From contig OZ038423.1 of NCBI GenBank assembly GCA_964036155.1, positions 57,799,249-57,863,248 on the forward strand: DNA of 64,000 bases, in the 5' to 3' direction. Numbering within the stretch: the stretch's first letter is position 1; the number at the start of each line of letters is the position of its first letter. Below, in pieces: positions 36,047-50,100 of the stretch. The DNA comes from Diploscapter coronatus. Its lineage: Eukaryota > Nematoda > Chromadorea > Rhabditida > Rhabditidae. Below the pieces are notes generated by a model that saw only the letters and a program-made list of their open reading frames with translations, did no database searches and was not told where the DNA came from. The translations under genes were made by a program, and so were the position numbers.

Positions 36047-37054
36047 TTAGAAGGCGAACAAGATCATGAAGCCCATCGCGAGGCAGAAGAGACCCATGGC
36101 TTCAGACAGGGCGAATCCCAGGATGGCGTAGGCGAACAGCTGACCCTTGAGCGAGGGGTTACGGGCGTAGCCGATGACCAAGGCGCCGAACACGTTTCCG
36201 ATACCTGAAAACTATTATCTTTACTTGTTTATTTTATTTTATCTTATTTTATCCGATTCCCCACGAAATTCCGAACATTTTGATGTAGAATTTGTAGGTT
36301 TTTCCTCGAAAGATATCACAGGAAAAGTACTCCGCTCAACTTTCAGAATCGAGTACATTTGGGAATATTTTTTTCTGCACGTGTCAAAAATAACGTTTGA
36401 GTTTGAGTGCTTTCCAAGAATTTTGTTGAAAAGTATTCGGATTTTCAAAAAGAAAATAGGGTACTTTTCTCAATTTTCTAGAGATAAGTACTGACCAGCT
36501 CCAGATCCAGCGACACCGACTGTGGCGGCTCCGGCACCGATGTACTTGGCGGCAGAGTCAATGTCCTTTCTGAAAATAATTCAGCTTTTCAGGCTTTAAG
36601 TATGTTTGTTTTAATTTTGGTCTCTAAACGATGATTTCCGATATTTTGCTTCAGAACTAAGCTTAACCTCGGAATATTTTTTTAACAAAGGGTTCAAAAT
36701 GTGAATGATCTCTAATAGTTTAAATTGTGTTGCTAGTCAAAAATGCATTTTAAATTTTGTACCTGACTGCAGTGGTGCTCAGGCAACGCACAGCCATCGC
36801 CGACTCGGCACGCAATACGGAGGGCACGCGCTGGGCCTGAATTTGTATTTTCAAACAAGTAAAAATGTTCCAGGAACAAGATTTGATTTGTTATGCTAGA
36901 AGTGATTTTGGAAATTTCCTATGATTGTACAGAGAAATGACTTGGGGGAGCAAAATTGAGAATGCTCTCAAGTTCCCAAGTGCGAGTATTTTGTTCTCCG
37001 AAAACGTACGATGATGGAGCGGGTGAGAGGGACGGCGAGACGCTGGCAGTACAT
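36047..37054 (-). CDS. ATP5MC: ATP synthase F0 subunit c, mitochondrial precursor
   Basis: Four exons: 37054-37010, 36836-36763, 36569-36496, 36204-36047, giving 116 aa. The N-terminal part ([15 protein letters not shown], then [16 protein letters not shown]) is a basic mitochondrial targeting sequence; mature protein starts near [10 protein letters not shown]. Two transmembrane helices form the c-ring hairpin. The first is Gly-rich ([20 protein letters not shown]), then the polar loop ARNPSLKGQ, and the second has the proton-carrying glutamate in [12 protein letters not shown]. It lies in the inner mitochondrial membrane. Codon use is strongly C-ending, as expected of a highly expressed gene. 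It shares a 680-bp divergent promoter with GLTP. The start is fixed by the nematode-like MYCQRL beginning. Confidence 0.97.
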
Positions 37055-37734
37055 GATGACTGGGTGTGGGCTGTCGCTGAAGCGGTAGGACTCAAATACC
37101 TGAAGGTTGGAAATGAGCCCGTTTTTCTTCGAAATTTCAAAAGTCCCGAGAAAATTTCAAATTCGACACGATCAGATCTACGATTTTCAAAATAGAAGTA
37201 GAAACTTGATAAATTCGAGAAAAGTTCTACAGAAAATAGCTCTCGATTTGAAGAAAAGAAAAATAGAATCTAGAAAACCCGAAATGTTTGAAGAGTCGGG
37301 GCGAAATTCTGGGATTTCAATGCATTTTTTGATTGGGGCGAGGCTATAGAAGTTCTAGAAAAGACCAACGATGATTTTGAAGAAGTGAAAATAGGCGAAA
37401 CTTGGAAAATCGGGCGAAATTTTGGAAAATCCCAAACGTTTTCAACGGGCAGTACGGGCGGCCAAGGCAATGCAGAGGTACGGCGCGGAAAGTTTGCCAA
37501 GTGGGCGTGACTTCGAGAGAAAATTGAGATGAAGAGAGGCCGAAAGAGAAAAGGGAATTGGCAAAGTGCTCGACTGATTCATCCGACCACTTGTCATGAA
37601 ATATTCATTTTCTGTATTTTTTTGTAAAATAAATTGTAAGCCACGTTGTTTTTGTTGCGTCATACGGTTAAAATATCGATTTTTGAAGATTCGGCTGACT
37701 TTTGAGGGTATTCTTGAGTTAAAAATCTTTTCAG
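37055..37734. promoter_or_regulatory. Divergent promoter region of ATP synthase c and GLTP
   Basis: A 680-bp region between two divergent start codons. It includes a GC-richer segment at 37440-37590 and a TTTTCAG (37728-37734) that directly abuts the GLTP ATG. No exon was recognised. Confidence 0.5.
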
Positions 37735-39081
37735 ATGGCCCTCCCGGACTCTGAAGTTCCCGATATTCCCGACCCTCCTGGCGAGGAAACCTACTTCGCG
37801 AAACCCTCCCATTTGTTCCCGCATCTGGAAGACGGGAAAATTCCGACAGAACAATTCCTCAGCGCCTGTCAGGGAATCGCGGATTTCGTGGGTTAGTTGG
37901 GAGAAATTTCTAAAAAAGTTTCTAGCGCAAACTAATTTGAAAAGACGCTCTAACAGATTTAAGAAAAAAGTTATAATGTTTTAAAAATCCAAAATTTATT
38001 CTCGAATCTAAAAAATTCAGAATTTCTCGGCACTGCCTTCATCCTCGTCAAAAACGACATCCAAGGCAATGTGAACAAAGTCAGAGCGCGATACGAAAAG
38101 GACAAACAAGGTTGATCTTTAGAAATTTGAAGAGAAATCTAATTTTCTAAAATCCAGGTCAAAAATACCTCCAAGACCTGATCGATGCGGATTTGGCTGA
38201 TCACGGTGGGAAATTCGGAATCGCTACTGAGGGGCTGCTTTGGTTGAAACGGTCATTTTAGAAATTAGAAAAATTAATATTTTTTATGGATTCTTTCGAA
38301 AATCATTTTAAAAATGAAAACAACTATTTTTCTCGGTACAAGTTCTTCTAACTTGATAAAAAAGCCGGAATAATGGAAAGATATTTTGGAACTTGTTCTA
38401 TGCGACTATTCTAAATCTCATAATTTCTAAGTTTTTAGAAATTACTTTTTCAGAGGTCTCGAATTCATGCTCGAGCTGCTCTCTCGAATGGTGATAGAGT
38501 ATCATTCGAATTCAGACAAATCCAAGACGGAAAGCCTTTCCGCTGCGGTCGGACAGGCTTATGATCGGTCTCTGAAGAGACACCACAATTTCATCGCCAA
38601 GAGTGCTTTTAAGGTGATTTCTAGTGAATTCTTTAAAATATCTCAGTTCTAGTCTAGAAAAATTAGATTTTCTTACAATAATAGAAGCGAAACTTAAATT
38701 TCTAAAAAAGTCAAAGAAAACAAATTAAAGAAAAAGATTAGAAAGGTTGAAATTTCCTTTTTCTTAGAAAAATATTCCAGATGCTCTCAATCGCCGTACC
38801 CTATCGTAAGACGATTCTGGAGGCCGTCGCGCTCGGTCAGAAGGGCAAAGACGACATCTGTATTCGCCACATCGAGGCTCATTTGGAGAACTTCCGGTAT
38901 TATTATCGAATGTTTTTGATAAACTGAAGCTAAAATAGACCTGAATTAAAATATTGAGAACTTTATCAGTTTAAGTTGGTTTTTTAAAGTTATTATTGTT
39001 AAATAGTTATTTAATTTCAGAGAGAATGTCACCGTCCTCGTTTCCTACTACATTAGCAAGGGCTTAGAAAGTGTGGCTTGA
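37735..39081 (+). CDS. GLTP: Glycolipid transfer protein (GLTP domain)
   Basis: Six exons: 37735-37891, 38021-38110, 38158-38251, 38454-38613, 38781-38896, 39021-39081, giving 225 aa, close to the usual 210-220. The whole chain is one all-helical GLTP domain after a Pro/Glu-rich leader of about 30 residues. The sugar-head recognition residues of human GLTP are conserved in spacing: D65, N69 and K72 (KNDIQGNVNK), W111 (GLLWLKRGL) and H158 (LKRHHNF). These identify a cytosolic protein that moves glycosphingolipids between membranes, or a close ceramide-1-phosphate-transfer relative. TTTTCAG immediately before the ATG is a likely trans-splice acceptor. NCBP2AS2-like and HOP2 genes follow on the same strand. 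Confidence 0.93.
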
Positions 39082-39946
39082 TTTTTCAAAAATTATAAAA
39101 TTTGAAGATTAGGTATTTTGTCTTTTCTTCATTTAGCTGAGTCTATTTTTCCTAAAATATATTCCATTTCATTTAAAACTCGTAATTCAGGTCATCATTT
39201 CTAAAGTTGCTATGAAACTTGTAAATATCACTCTAAAAATCAACATATCAAAATTTTGATTGTCGATTTTTTCCGTTGCCTGATTTTGATCAGTCAAATT
39301 TTATCATATCATTTACCTTCTTTTATAAGTTTAGTCATAAATTCGATGATTATTGCTCACTTCAGAGGTAACTACTTTTCAGGCTTGCAAAAATATGTTA
39401 ATTTTTAAGGCTTGAGTTTAAAAACTATTGAAATTCCCGAAAAAATCTCGTCTTCTATCATGTTCTGTGATTTTAGATCGCCTAATTTATTTTTTAATGT
39501 CTAAAAGCTCGTAAAATAAAAATAAAAAAATTATTCTTTAGCCGGTGAGCTTGCCCTCTATAATTCTATTGTAAAATTAGTTATTTTTTCCATTTCCTTC
39601 AAAATTTTAGACCTGATTTTTTACATCAATATTTCATTGAATAAAGATACTTAAAAAAGAAACAACTTTCTTTACCAGAAAATTCGGTAGAATTCCGAGG
39701 AAAAACTTACATGAAAAAGCAACCACCAGCAACACCACCAAGTTTGATAGAACAACATTTCACTTCTATGATTTCTATGACAGTAAGGGATGAAACTATT
39801 TTAGAAAACTGGATAAAATTTGAAATTTCAGAAGAAAAACACGTAAAACAACTGTCATTACTCCCAGAGCTTTGAAAATTTCTATTCCGTTTCTATTTCC
39901 AAAAATTGGAAGGAAATTCAGCGGGTTCTAAGACAACGACGACGAA
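39082..39946. other. Spacer between GLTP and NCBP2AS2-like genes
   Basis: AT-rich 865-bp gap on the same strand. An AATAAAG lies near 39640. AAATTCAG about 27 bases upstream of the next ATG is a possible acceptor. No convincing coding sequence. Confidence 0.4.
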
Positions 39947-40294
39947 ATGCCGCACCGAATTATCAACGCGTTCCTCAATAACCCGAAGGTTATTGAATCG
40001 GTAAGAATAGGAAATGCCGAAAATCAACTCTAATATCGTTGTCGGATTGAAGACAACGATTCCAAAGCCTATTGTCGGGTTAGAAATTATTTTTAGCTAT
40101 CCCAATCGCTCCCAATCAAAACCCTCGCTCGTTTCATCGTTCGACAGGGAAAAGCCGCCGAGCAGAAGTTGGACGAGATGAATTTGGGACAGGTTTAAAA
40201 ATCTGTTGAAAAATAAAATAAGAATATTTTTCAGAAGGCTGACCGCTTCAAAAATCTCCTAGAAGAAGAATACAAAAAGGCGCTCAAGAAATGA
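39947..40294 (+). CDS. NCBP2AS2: NCBP2AS2-like small conserved protein
   Basis: Three exons: 39947-40000, 40097-40192, 40235-40294, giving 69 aa. The sequence matches the NCBP2AS2 pattern: a basic start (MPHRIINAFLNNPKVIESL), SLPIKTLARFIV, then a charged amphipathic end (RFKNLLEEEYKKALKK). The vertebrate protein is about 99 aa with an equivalent start (R-L-L-x-A-L-L-N-N-P-x-L-I-E-x-L) and a final RFRDAFTQEL-like helix; the human protein is reported to be mitochondrial. No other domain is present. The gene is too small for many predictors, but the frame is conserved over both junctions and the ATG is preceded by a plausible acceptor. The assignment rests on pattern similarity. Confidence 0.75.
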
Positions 40295-40744
40295 AGATTT
40301 TCGAAAATATTTCTGTAGAATTTAGACGAGAAGTTTCTTGCTCAACTTTGTGTCGAAGACGGAATTTTCTTCGCACAAGTATTTTAGCGGGTTTTACGTG
40401 TGAATATTCTTTCGATTGAAAAGGAAAAATAAATTTGCTTGAAAGATCACGAGTTTTAGAAGACATAAAACTTTTAAGTGACCACTTTTTGAACAAAAGC
40501 GAGAAATGCAAGGGGCGGAGTATCGGTCCCTATTTACACGCCTACCCTTTGGGAACTTCCTCCATTTACCGTAACTGTGGGCAAAGAAAAAGAGAACTGT
40601 ATTTGTCTCTCGTTTTCCCTCACTATTTTTACTCTCTTGACTCTTTTCAAATGTGAAGGCCGTGTATGGTCATGTATTCGTTAATTTCGCTTTAATTTTC
40701 GTTTTTTTCTCGAAAATTACAAGTTTTAGAGTTCAACTCTTGCC
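40295..40744. other. Spacer between NCBP2AS2-like and HOP2
   Basis: A 450-bp same-strand gap without recognisable exons. TTTTAG ends about 15 bases before the HOP2 ATG and could serve as an SL acceptor. Confidence 0.4.
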
Positions 40745-42089
40745 ATGGCGAAGGCTGCGCTGGAACAGAAGGGTAAGTATTAAAAGAAAGATAAATTCGA
40801 AAATGCTGCATAAAAACTGAAAATTTCTAATTTTTTTTTTTAAATCTCGAAAATTTAAAATTTTATATAGCTATGACCACCGTGCCCCAGTACCTCATCG
40901 ACCAGAATCGGCCCTACAGTCCTATAGACATCTACAACAACTTGCACCAGGAGTTCGGCAAGACGGTAAAAGTGACACACTAAGAAAAATTACAAATTGG
41001 AAAATAAAAAATTAGCTGATCGTCAAAGCGCTCGAGGCGGCTGTGACTGGTGGAAAAATCAAAGAGAAAGCCGTCGGCAAGCAGAAAATCTACTATGCCA
41101 ATCAAGTACTTTTAATTTGTAAAAATTTAAAAAAAGTAAAATAAAGTAGAAAAAGCTTCTAAAGAGCACTTTTCCCAATAGAAATTACAGAAAGCAAACA
41201 AATGTAGGAAAATACTTTCTAAGAAAATTTCAAAAACATTTCTTTAAACACGAGAAAAAGATACTTTTAGTTAATTTAAAAAATTAGAAAATTTAAAGGC
41301 AAAAGACTTTTCCAGGAGAATTTCGAAAATTCCGACGATTCAGCCCTCGGTGAGTACGACGTGAAAGTCGGCGAGCTGTCGGAAACCGTCAGTCATCTCA
41401 ACAACGAGTACAAGGAACTGGATAAGGGTTAGGATTTTCTAATTTTTAAATCTTTATTTTTACTTTTTCATTTTCAGAACTCAAAACCCTGATAGCCGAT
41501 GAGACGACGGAAAATCTCAAGTTCGCCCTGCAGATTATGACGAATCGAGTCAATTTTTAAGAGTTAAAAATATGCCAGCCGGGATTTTAGGCTATCTTTT
41601 ATTGTTCAAAAATAAATTAGAAAAATTATATACGAAATTTTCCTATCCATTATCGTAGGCTGATCTTCAGAGCAAGGCAATGGAAGAGCGCTGCGCGACT
41701 CTGGAGGCTGGCAGGAATACGGATGTCGAGAGCGAGGGCAAGCAATTGGCCGTTAAGGTTTTCATTTTTTATGATCTCTTGGAATTTTTTTTTTTGAAAA
41801 TTATATTTTCCTATTTTTTGAAAAATATTTTTAAAATTCAGGAATCCACCATCAACAAAGTCTTGAAAACGAGGAAGAGACTTGTAAGATTTCTTTAAAA
41901 CTTTAAATTTATTTTTTTTAATCAAATTTAAATTTTAGGCCTCTGACATGTTCAACTCGATTCGTGAAAATTCGATGCTCACCAAAAAGGCGCTCGTGGT
42001 ATTTTAAACTTTTTTTTTTTCAAAGATTATTTATTTATGAAGATTTGCAGGAATCCCTTGGCATTGAAGTCGAGAAAGACGAAATTTAA
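40745..42089 (+). CDS. PSMC3IP: HOP2 homologue (meiotic recombination cofactor, TBPIP family)
   Basis: Nine exons: 40745-40772, 40871-40965, 41016-41105, 41316-41427, 41478-41548, 41659-41757, 41842-41883, 41939-41998, 42051-42089. They give 211 aa; human is 217. The N-terminal winged helix (about 12-72) contains [18 protein letters not shown] and [19 protein letters not shown], nearly superimposable on human HOP2. Long coiled coils follow (about 85-165). The C-terminal part has the basic [14 protein letters not shown] segment and ends [13 protein letters not shown], like the human VGIETDED cap. HOP2 with MND1 stimulates strand exchange by DMC1/RAD51 in meiotic nuclei. Caenorhabditis is reported to lack this module, so its presence is informative. 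The stop is 79 bp from the convergent GALT stop. Confidence 0.92.
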
Positions 42090-42168
42090 AATCCAAATTC
42101 TTGTAAAATCACTATTGTTTTTCTGTCAAATCTCATAAGAGTTCTAGTTTTCAAAAAAAATGTTGAAA

Positions 42169-43999
<1,831 letters not shown>

Positions 44000-44550
44000 C
44001 TATAAATGAAAAAATCTTTTTAAAAAAATGTTAAATAATAGGCAAGATAGACTAGAGTCGATTCTCTAAGAAAATCTATTAAAAACATAATAAAAATGAT
44101 TTTTCAAAATTTGTTTATTTCAAAAAAGGATAAAACAATCGATTACAGTGAAAAACAAGTCATTTTCGAGAAAAACAGAATAAAACGACACGTTTTTTCG
44201 AGAAAGATGATTTTTGGAACGAAAAAATCGAAGATTTTCAAACTTTAAGAAAACAATACCTTTAAAAATAACTTGCTAAATAAAAGTAAAATAAATAACG
44301 AGCTTTTCTCATGAATTTTAGATCCGAATAAAAAATGAAGCTCGCCAGAACCATATATAAATTATTAAAAATCAATCCTGAATGAGCACACAATTATGAG
44401 ATAGTAAAATTAAAACAAAATAAAATTGACTTGAAAAATTCGAGCCAATTAAAAAATCAAATAGCTCCCTATCACAGAATCTAAAACAACAACGATTTTG
44501 GGTAAAATAATAAAAGAATGAAATCCTTTGGTGAAAAATAAAGATTAAGA
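44000..44550. other. Intercistronic spacer CCDC47 to GALT
   Basis: Very AT-rich 551 bp between two minus-strand genes. It would contain the CCDC47 3'UTR and the GALT leader or trans-splice site. No exon or repeat seen. Confidence 0.4.
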
Positions 44551-46965
44551 TTACATCTTCATTTTGATCTGCTTCATTTTAGGCTGTTTTGCCTTGGCCT
44601 CTCGCTTGAGTTCCATTTTCTAATTTTTTTTTTAAAATTGTGCTTTAAAGAATGAAAAATACCTCCAATCTCCTCTGCTTCTCTGGGTCCTCTTCCTCCA
44701 AAAGGCGCTGCTTTCTCTCTCTCGTTTTCTCCTCGCGACGAGCCTGAAATAAAACAATGTTAAAATTATAAAATAATTTTAAAAATGAACTAATATTTAT
44801 GTTTTATTTACCTGTGCAGCTTCTTGTCTCATCTGATGGGTGGTCCTTAAGAATGCCTCTTCGTAGTCCTTTCTCTTCCTGTCCGCCTTGGCCTTGGCCT
44901 CTTTGCTCAGTCTCAGCTTTCTGGCCTGAAAATATTATTTTCTTCAAGAAAGAACTATTTGTAAAGTTGTAAGGAAATTTTCAATTTTTTAAGTGAAATT
45001 TTTTGAATCACCGAAAATTCGCCGACCTTTTCAAGAACGTAGAAGAGCAGCTGAAGGAGCTCATTCTGGCTCTCGGCCGTGTCGCAGATAGAAATGTTCA
45101 CCGAGAAAATGATCACAGAGTTGGTCTGGGGCAGTCTTGTATAGGTTTCGCCCCTATAAAATATTCTTCGTAAAGATAAAAAACATCAATACTTTTCTTC
45201 CAAGATAAAAATGATTGTGGTCAAGTCATACTTCAAGAGTTCTATAAGGAACGTTTTCAACAAAGATAAAATTATAGATCTTTCAAAGATAAAGTTCTTA
45301 CTCAGGTGGCTTGGGTCCGCTAAACTGATCAGAGATGTGGAAAAATTCGACGGCCTTTTCGTGCTTCCGCAGAATGTTCGCCACGCCCGGTTCCAGCATC
45401 GCGTAGATGGTCTCGGATTGATCGGCAAAGAGGGCAAAGCTTAAGAAATATCGTTTTTCAAACCGGACTTTTTATCGGATTATCTTTTTAGAATAATATA
45501 TAGAAAGGTCGAATTTTTGAAAACAGTCGTGAAAATTCTAAGTGATTTTTAAAAATACCTGTTAGGCAAATTGAAAGTGGCGATATTCTTTTTCTCCTGC
45601 GTGAATGTGCTCAGATCCAACATTTCTTTGGCCTGTTTTATGGTCGATTTTTTCTGACCGAAGAGGAGAACGAAGGGGTCGATTTCGCCGTCATCCAATT
45701 CGACCTGAAAATTGTATCTTAAAAATACAAATTTTCTTTTCTAATTTTTCATAGAAAATTCGATTTAAATAAAAGATGTAATTATGATCATTCTCAACTT
45801 ACTTTGAAAATGACTCTATCATTAGTCGGCGAGAACAGCGCCATAACTCTGCTTGCAAAATCTTGTCGTTTCACGGTACGAATCTGGAAAACTCACTGAT
45901 TTTTGCCCAAATCGAGTTGAACTCAAACCTGGACTTGCATGTGGTTGACGGCGCTTCTACCGCTGCACCAGATGGTGAACGAGCAGTCCGTGTCTCGCTG
46001 CATATGGCCGCCCTTCGCCTCTTCGCTCAGACCGTCGTCACCAGCCTGGAAATGGAAATAAGTTTAAATCTTTAAAATATTCTTATGTTTCTTGGAAAGT
46101 TCATGCATTGTGAGACAGAATAATATTTATTTGATTGATTTTTCTTAGTTTTTATAAAATTTTACCAAAGCAAACTGGGTCTCCAAAATCTCTCGGTTAT
46201 TTTCAAACCAATTCGTCGCAATCGTTTGATTCACGTTCCGGCCGATCATGTAGTTGACCTGGAGTTTGAAAAAAAGAAATTGAAAAATGTAGATTTAACA
46301 ATACCAGATACAACACGATGATGACCAGAATGATGGCTTCGACTTGGTACGAGGCCCAGTTGGATCGGAAGTGGGCCGGAACCTAAAATTTGAAAAATTG
46401 TAAAAATCAGGTATACGAAAGTTTTGACATATTTTCCTGTGCGATTATTGCCGTAGATATTTTCTTCAAATATAATTTTTCTGCGTGTACTTTTCAGGTA
46501 TCAAACACTTAGAATACATTCTTACATCAGCAAATTTTAGGGGCTGGGGAGCGCCTTGGCCCTCCTCCTCTTTTTTGCCCTGGCCGTCCACTTCGAATTC
46601 TTCCTCGGTTTCTACGCCATAATCCTCGAAATCACTGTCGTCCTGAAATTTAAAAAAATGACTTTTTGAATTTTTAGGGATCAATTTAAAAAAAAATTTA
46701 ATCCTACTACTTTCTTGGCAGGCGGTTTCTCCTCGACTTTGACTTCTTGCTTTTTCTGAGGTTCACGAGGCTGTTCCACAATTATTTCTTCTTCGTCCTG
46801 GAAAATTTAATTTTTAATCATAAGTAAAAAATAAAGATAAAATTAGGATTATTTTAAAATTCGGACCTCGAACTCAGCAAATTCGTTATCCTCTATGTTT
46901 CCGCCTCTAACCAAAATCGGCCCGACCACAAGCAGCACCAAGAAGCCGAATTTTATCAGCCCCAT
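44551..46965 (-). CDS. CCDC47: CCDC47 homologue (ER PAT-complex subunit)
   Basis: Thirteen exons: 46965-46867, 46797-46711, 46642-46526, 46382-46305, 46258-46166, 46045-45929, 45883-45803, 45704-45559, 45439-45302, 45153-45027, 44925-44812, 44743-44663, 44619-44551. They give 448 aa. Features in order: signal peptide (MGLIKFGFLVLLVVGPILVRG); acidic luminal segment (about 22-100); one transmembrane helix (VEAIILVIIVLYLVNYMIG, about 115-133); cytosolic globular domain; and a C-terminal charged coiled coil ending in a Lys/Met-rich tail (PKMKQIKMKM) typical of CCDC47. The family binds ribosomes and the Sec61/PAT complex to help insert multi-spanning proteins, and affects ER calcium. TTTTAG abuts the ATG. 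The upstream 180 bp is a shared promoter with rib-2. Confidence 0.94.
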
Positions 46966-47145
46966 CTAAAATAGTCGATTACAACCTTGAAAAATCAAAA
47001 AACAAAAATCGATAAAATCTTTGAATGGGGGAAGCGTTCGTAGTTAAACGCAGTGCAGCGAATTCATTTGAACCATTTATTATTTGCTATTCTCGATTTT
47101 AGCATTCATGTGATTTCTCGGATTTTCTCCTAAAATGGTGCCAGG
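46966..47145. promoter_or_regulatory. 180-bp bidirectional promoter, CCDC47 / rib-2
   Basis: The divergent start codons are only 180 bp apart, so both core promoters and leaders must fit here. The segment holds GGGGGAAGCGTTCG and an AT-rich right half; CTCGATTTTAG just upstream of the rib-2 ATG is an acceptor candidate. Confidence 0.6.
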
Positions 47146-50100
47146 ATGAGTTTGCAGTTTTCCAAGCAAAACGACGCTATATCGTCGAGATTTTTCCGGA
47201 AGCTGATACGGGACAAGACGATCATTTTCTTAATCGCATTTCTAATTTACTCCTATTTCATTTACTATCTGGCTAGCAACGGGTCCTGTAGAGAATTAGG
47301 GTATTTTTCTTAAAATATATATATTATATTTTTGACAAAGAGAATTGTAGATTCGAGGAATTAAAGCCGAACGACTATGATCTCGGCTGTAACGGATATC
47401 CACTGGACTACCGGGTTAAGGACCAACAAAGGTTGGAATTAGGTTAATTTGAAAATTCATTAATTAGTTTTTTAGAATTTTATCGTCAGTTCGAGAAGAA
47501 TTATTGAGGCTATCTGAAAAATTAGAAGACGTCCATAAAACCTTCGATGAGTTGAATAAGCAAATTCCTTTGAAGCGTGGGCTAAATTAAGACTATTTTC
47601 CATTTTCCCAAGTTTTAGAGCTTGAATTGTCATCGATAGAGGGGGACATTGAAAATGCTCAGCGAGCACTACAGGAACTTCGGGAAAGACGAAATGTTCA
47701 GGTTTAAATTAGACTAAAATTGAACGACTTTAACATTCCATATAGGTCTTCCTACCTCATGAGCCCCTTAAACCAAATCCGATTTCTAAGAATCAGACGA
47801 TAATTTCAAATAGTTCGTCGACCTTTGAAGAGCTCGTTGATTTTAGGTATTGTTGTTTTTTTTTTTTTAATTTTACTATTTTACATTCAGTCGATGCTCC
47901 ATTTCGAATTTCATGCCTATTTATATTCACAAGAGTTCCAATAGTTTTAATTCGTGGATTGAAAACTTCAAGACCGAAGGAAATGTGGTTGAGTCGATAG
48001 AGGAGGCTTGTATTTCGGTATAAATATTTGAATTTCTATAAAATTGTTCAACTCTTTAGATTTATCTATCTGAATCGGGTCTAGTTGATTTATCGGAATT
48101 TTCGCCAAATTTGGTCGTTCTAAACTTCGGGCTGAATCAACCTACTTTCAAAGCTACTGCCTCTAATTATATCGCTGTACAGTCTAATAATCATAGGAGG
48201 TATTATTTAAATTATATTTCAATGTAACTATAATTAAACTTAGGCATATCGACTTTGCCGCTTATTTAAACGTTAGTGATTTCGATGACGATCTTTGGAA
48301 GGAGCCTCCACCTTTACTTCCGTACACAAGAAAGGTGTACTTTAATCAAAGTATAATTTAAATATATTAATTTTTAGAATTTCGTATTATATTATATCGA
48401 TATTGATGGCGAAGATTCATTAACATCCACTGATATCTCTACTCTTCTAACATCCTCGAAAAGGTCTCAGGATACAATCGAAATTCTGCGATGTTCTGGA
48501 GAGAATTCGAAGTGCTCGAATGATACAGTTAGAGGTAACAATTGTTTTACATTATTTGTTTAAATACTTATTTTTAGCTTCAACATTCCAATCTTCCATA
48601 TTTTGCATTCTATCGTCGGTTCAATTGTTCCAGCGAAGGTTCTACGAAAGTCTGCAATCCGGGTGTATTCCAGTAGTTCTATCATCGAGTCAAATATTGC
48701 CGTTTGAAGGCATTTATTATCTAAAATATAAGAAAGTTTTAAAGTATTTTCAGATCAAATTGACTGGCGACTAGCGTCAATCAAAGTTCCTCGAGCTCGG
48801 TTTCCTGAAATCCACTTCATTCTGAGGTCCTATTCAATGTCAGATGTTTTGGAGATGAGAAGACAAGGACGGATATTCGTCGAGACTTATTTGGGTGATA
48901 AGCGAGGTAATATTTAGAAATATTGAAAATTAACGAATAAAAAATGTTTTAGCGATTACTCGATCCATGTTAGCATCACTAAGATATCGACTTCTATTAC
49001 CTTCAGAAGATAAGAATTTCGAAAGGGTCAGAGCAAAACCCTTGTTCAACAACTCCTTCACTTCACCGCAATCAGTGATACCCGCACCGCCGATCTATGA
49101 AGAGGAATATTTGGGTATTTTTAATTTAAATAAAATTTTAAAAGCAATTATTATTTTAGGTCCCCTTGAATCATCCTACGACTCACCATCTCACCTGCAT
49201 AACTTTTCTTCTATGAACATCTACTCGCACAAACTCTGGAACGAATTTCCAATGTCAGCCTTCGGGAGCTCTCTAGAATTCTTGCCAATGGCATATCAAC
49301 CCCCGACAGAAGTGGAGTTTTATCCTGATTCGTTGGAAGGTTAATTTGAAGCTGATGGGGGTTAGGTCGAAGCTAAAATGCGAGTTTAGGATTCCGACCC
49401 ATCGAGCCTGGAAGTGGAGTGGAGTTCAGTAGGGCGTTAGGAGGGAACTTGCAATGGGAACAGTTTACAGGTATTCTCAACTTTAGATAATTGAAAATAA
49501 TGAGGGGCTTTAGTCGTTCTATTAACGTATAACCGCGACGCTGTCCTGTCTGCTTCATTGGAAAGACTGAATAGAATGCCATACCTGAATAAGGTCATCG
49601 TGATCTGGAATAACATCGACAGAGAACCGCCATTGTCCTGGCCGAAGCTGCATGTTCCCGTGGAGTTCCTCAAAATGACCAAGAACAGTCTGAATAACCG
49701 CTTCGTTCCTTGGGATCGAATAAAAACCGAAGCTGTATTCTCGCTGGATGACGACATTGACTTGAGGCAGCATGAGATTATTCTCGCATTTAGGTAAATT
49801 TAAAAAAAGAAATCTTTTAACAACGATATTTTCAGAATCTGGCGAGAAAACCGTGATCGAATCGTTGGATTTCCAGCGAGATTCCACTCTCGCTACAACG
49901 ATTTGATGTATTACAACAGCAACCACACTTGCCAAATGTCTATGATTCTGACCGGAGCGGCTTTTATTCACAAGGTATAATAATAATAATAATAATAAAC
50001 TTGTATTTATTGAGAGCTATTTAGGCCTATCTTTACGCGTACACCTTCTCCATGCCTTCTGCTATTCGAAAACATGTGGATGAAGTGACGAATTGCGAAG

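Noticed and set aside
48700..48774. In-frame TAG in rib-2, suggesting a pseudogene
   Set aside because: A GC-AG intron removes it and yields a gap-free match to EXTL3.
49555..49971. 138-codon open frame antisense to rib-2 exons 15-16
   Set aside because: It is a shadow of the conserved rib-2 coding sequence on the other strand.
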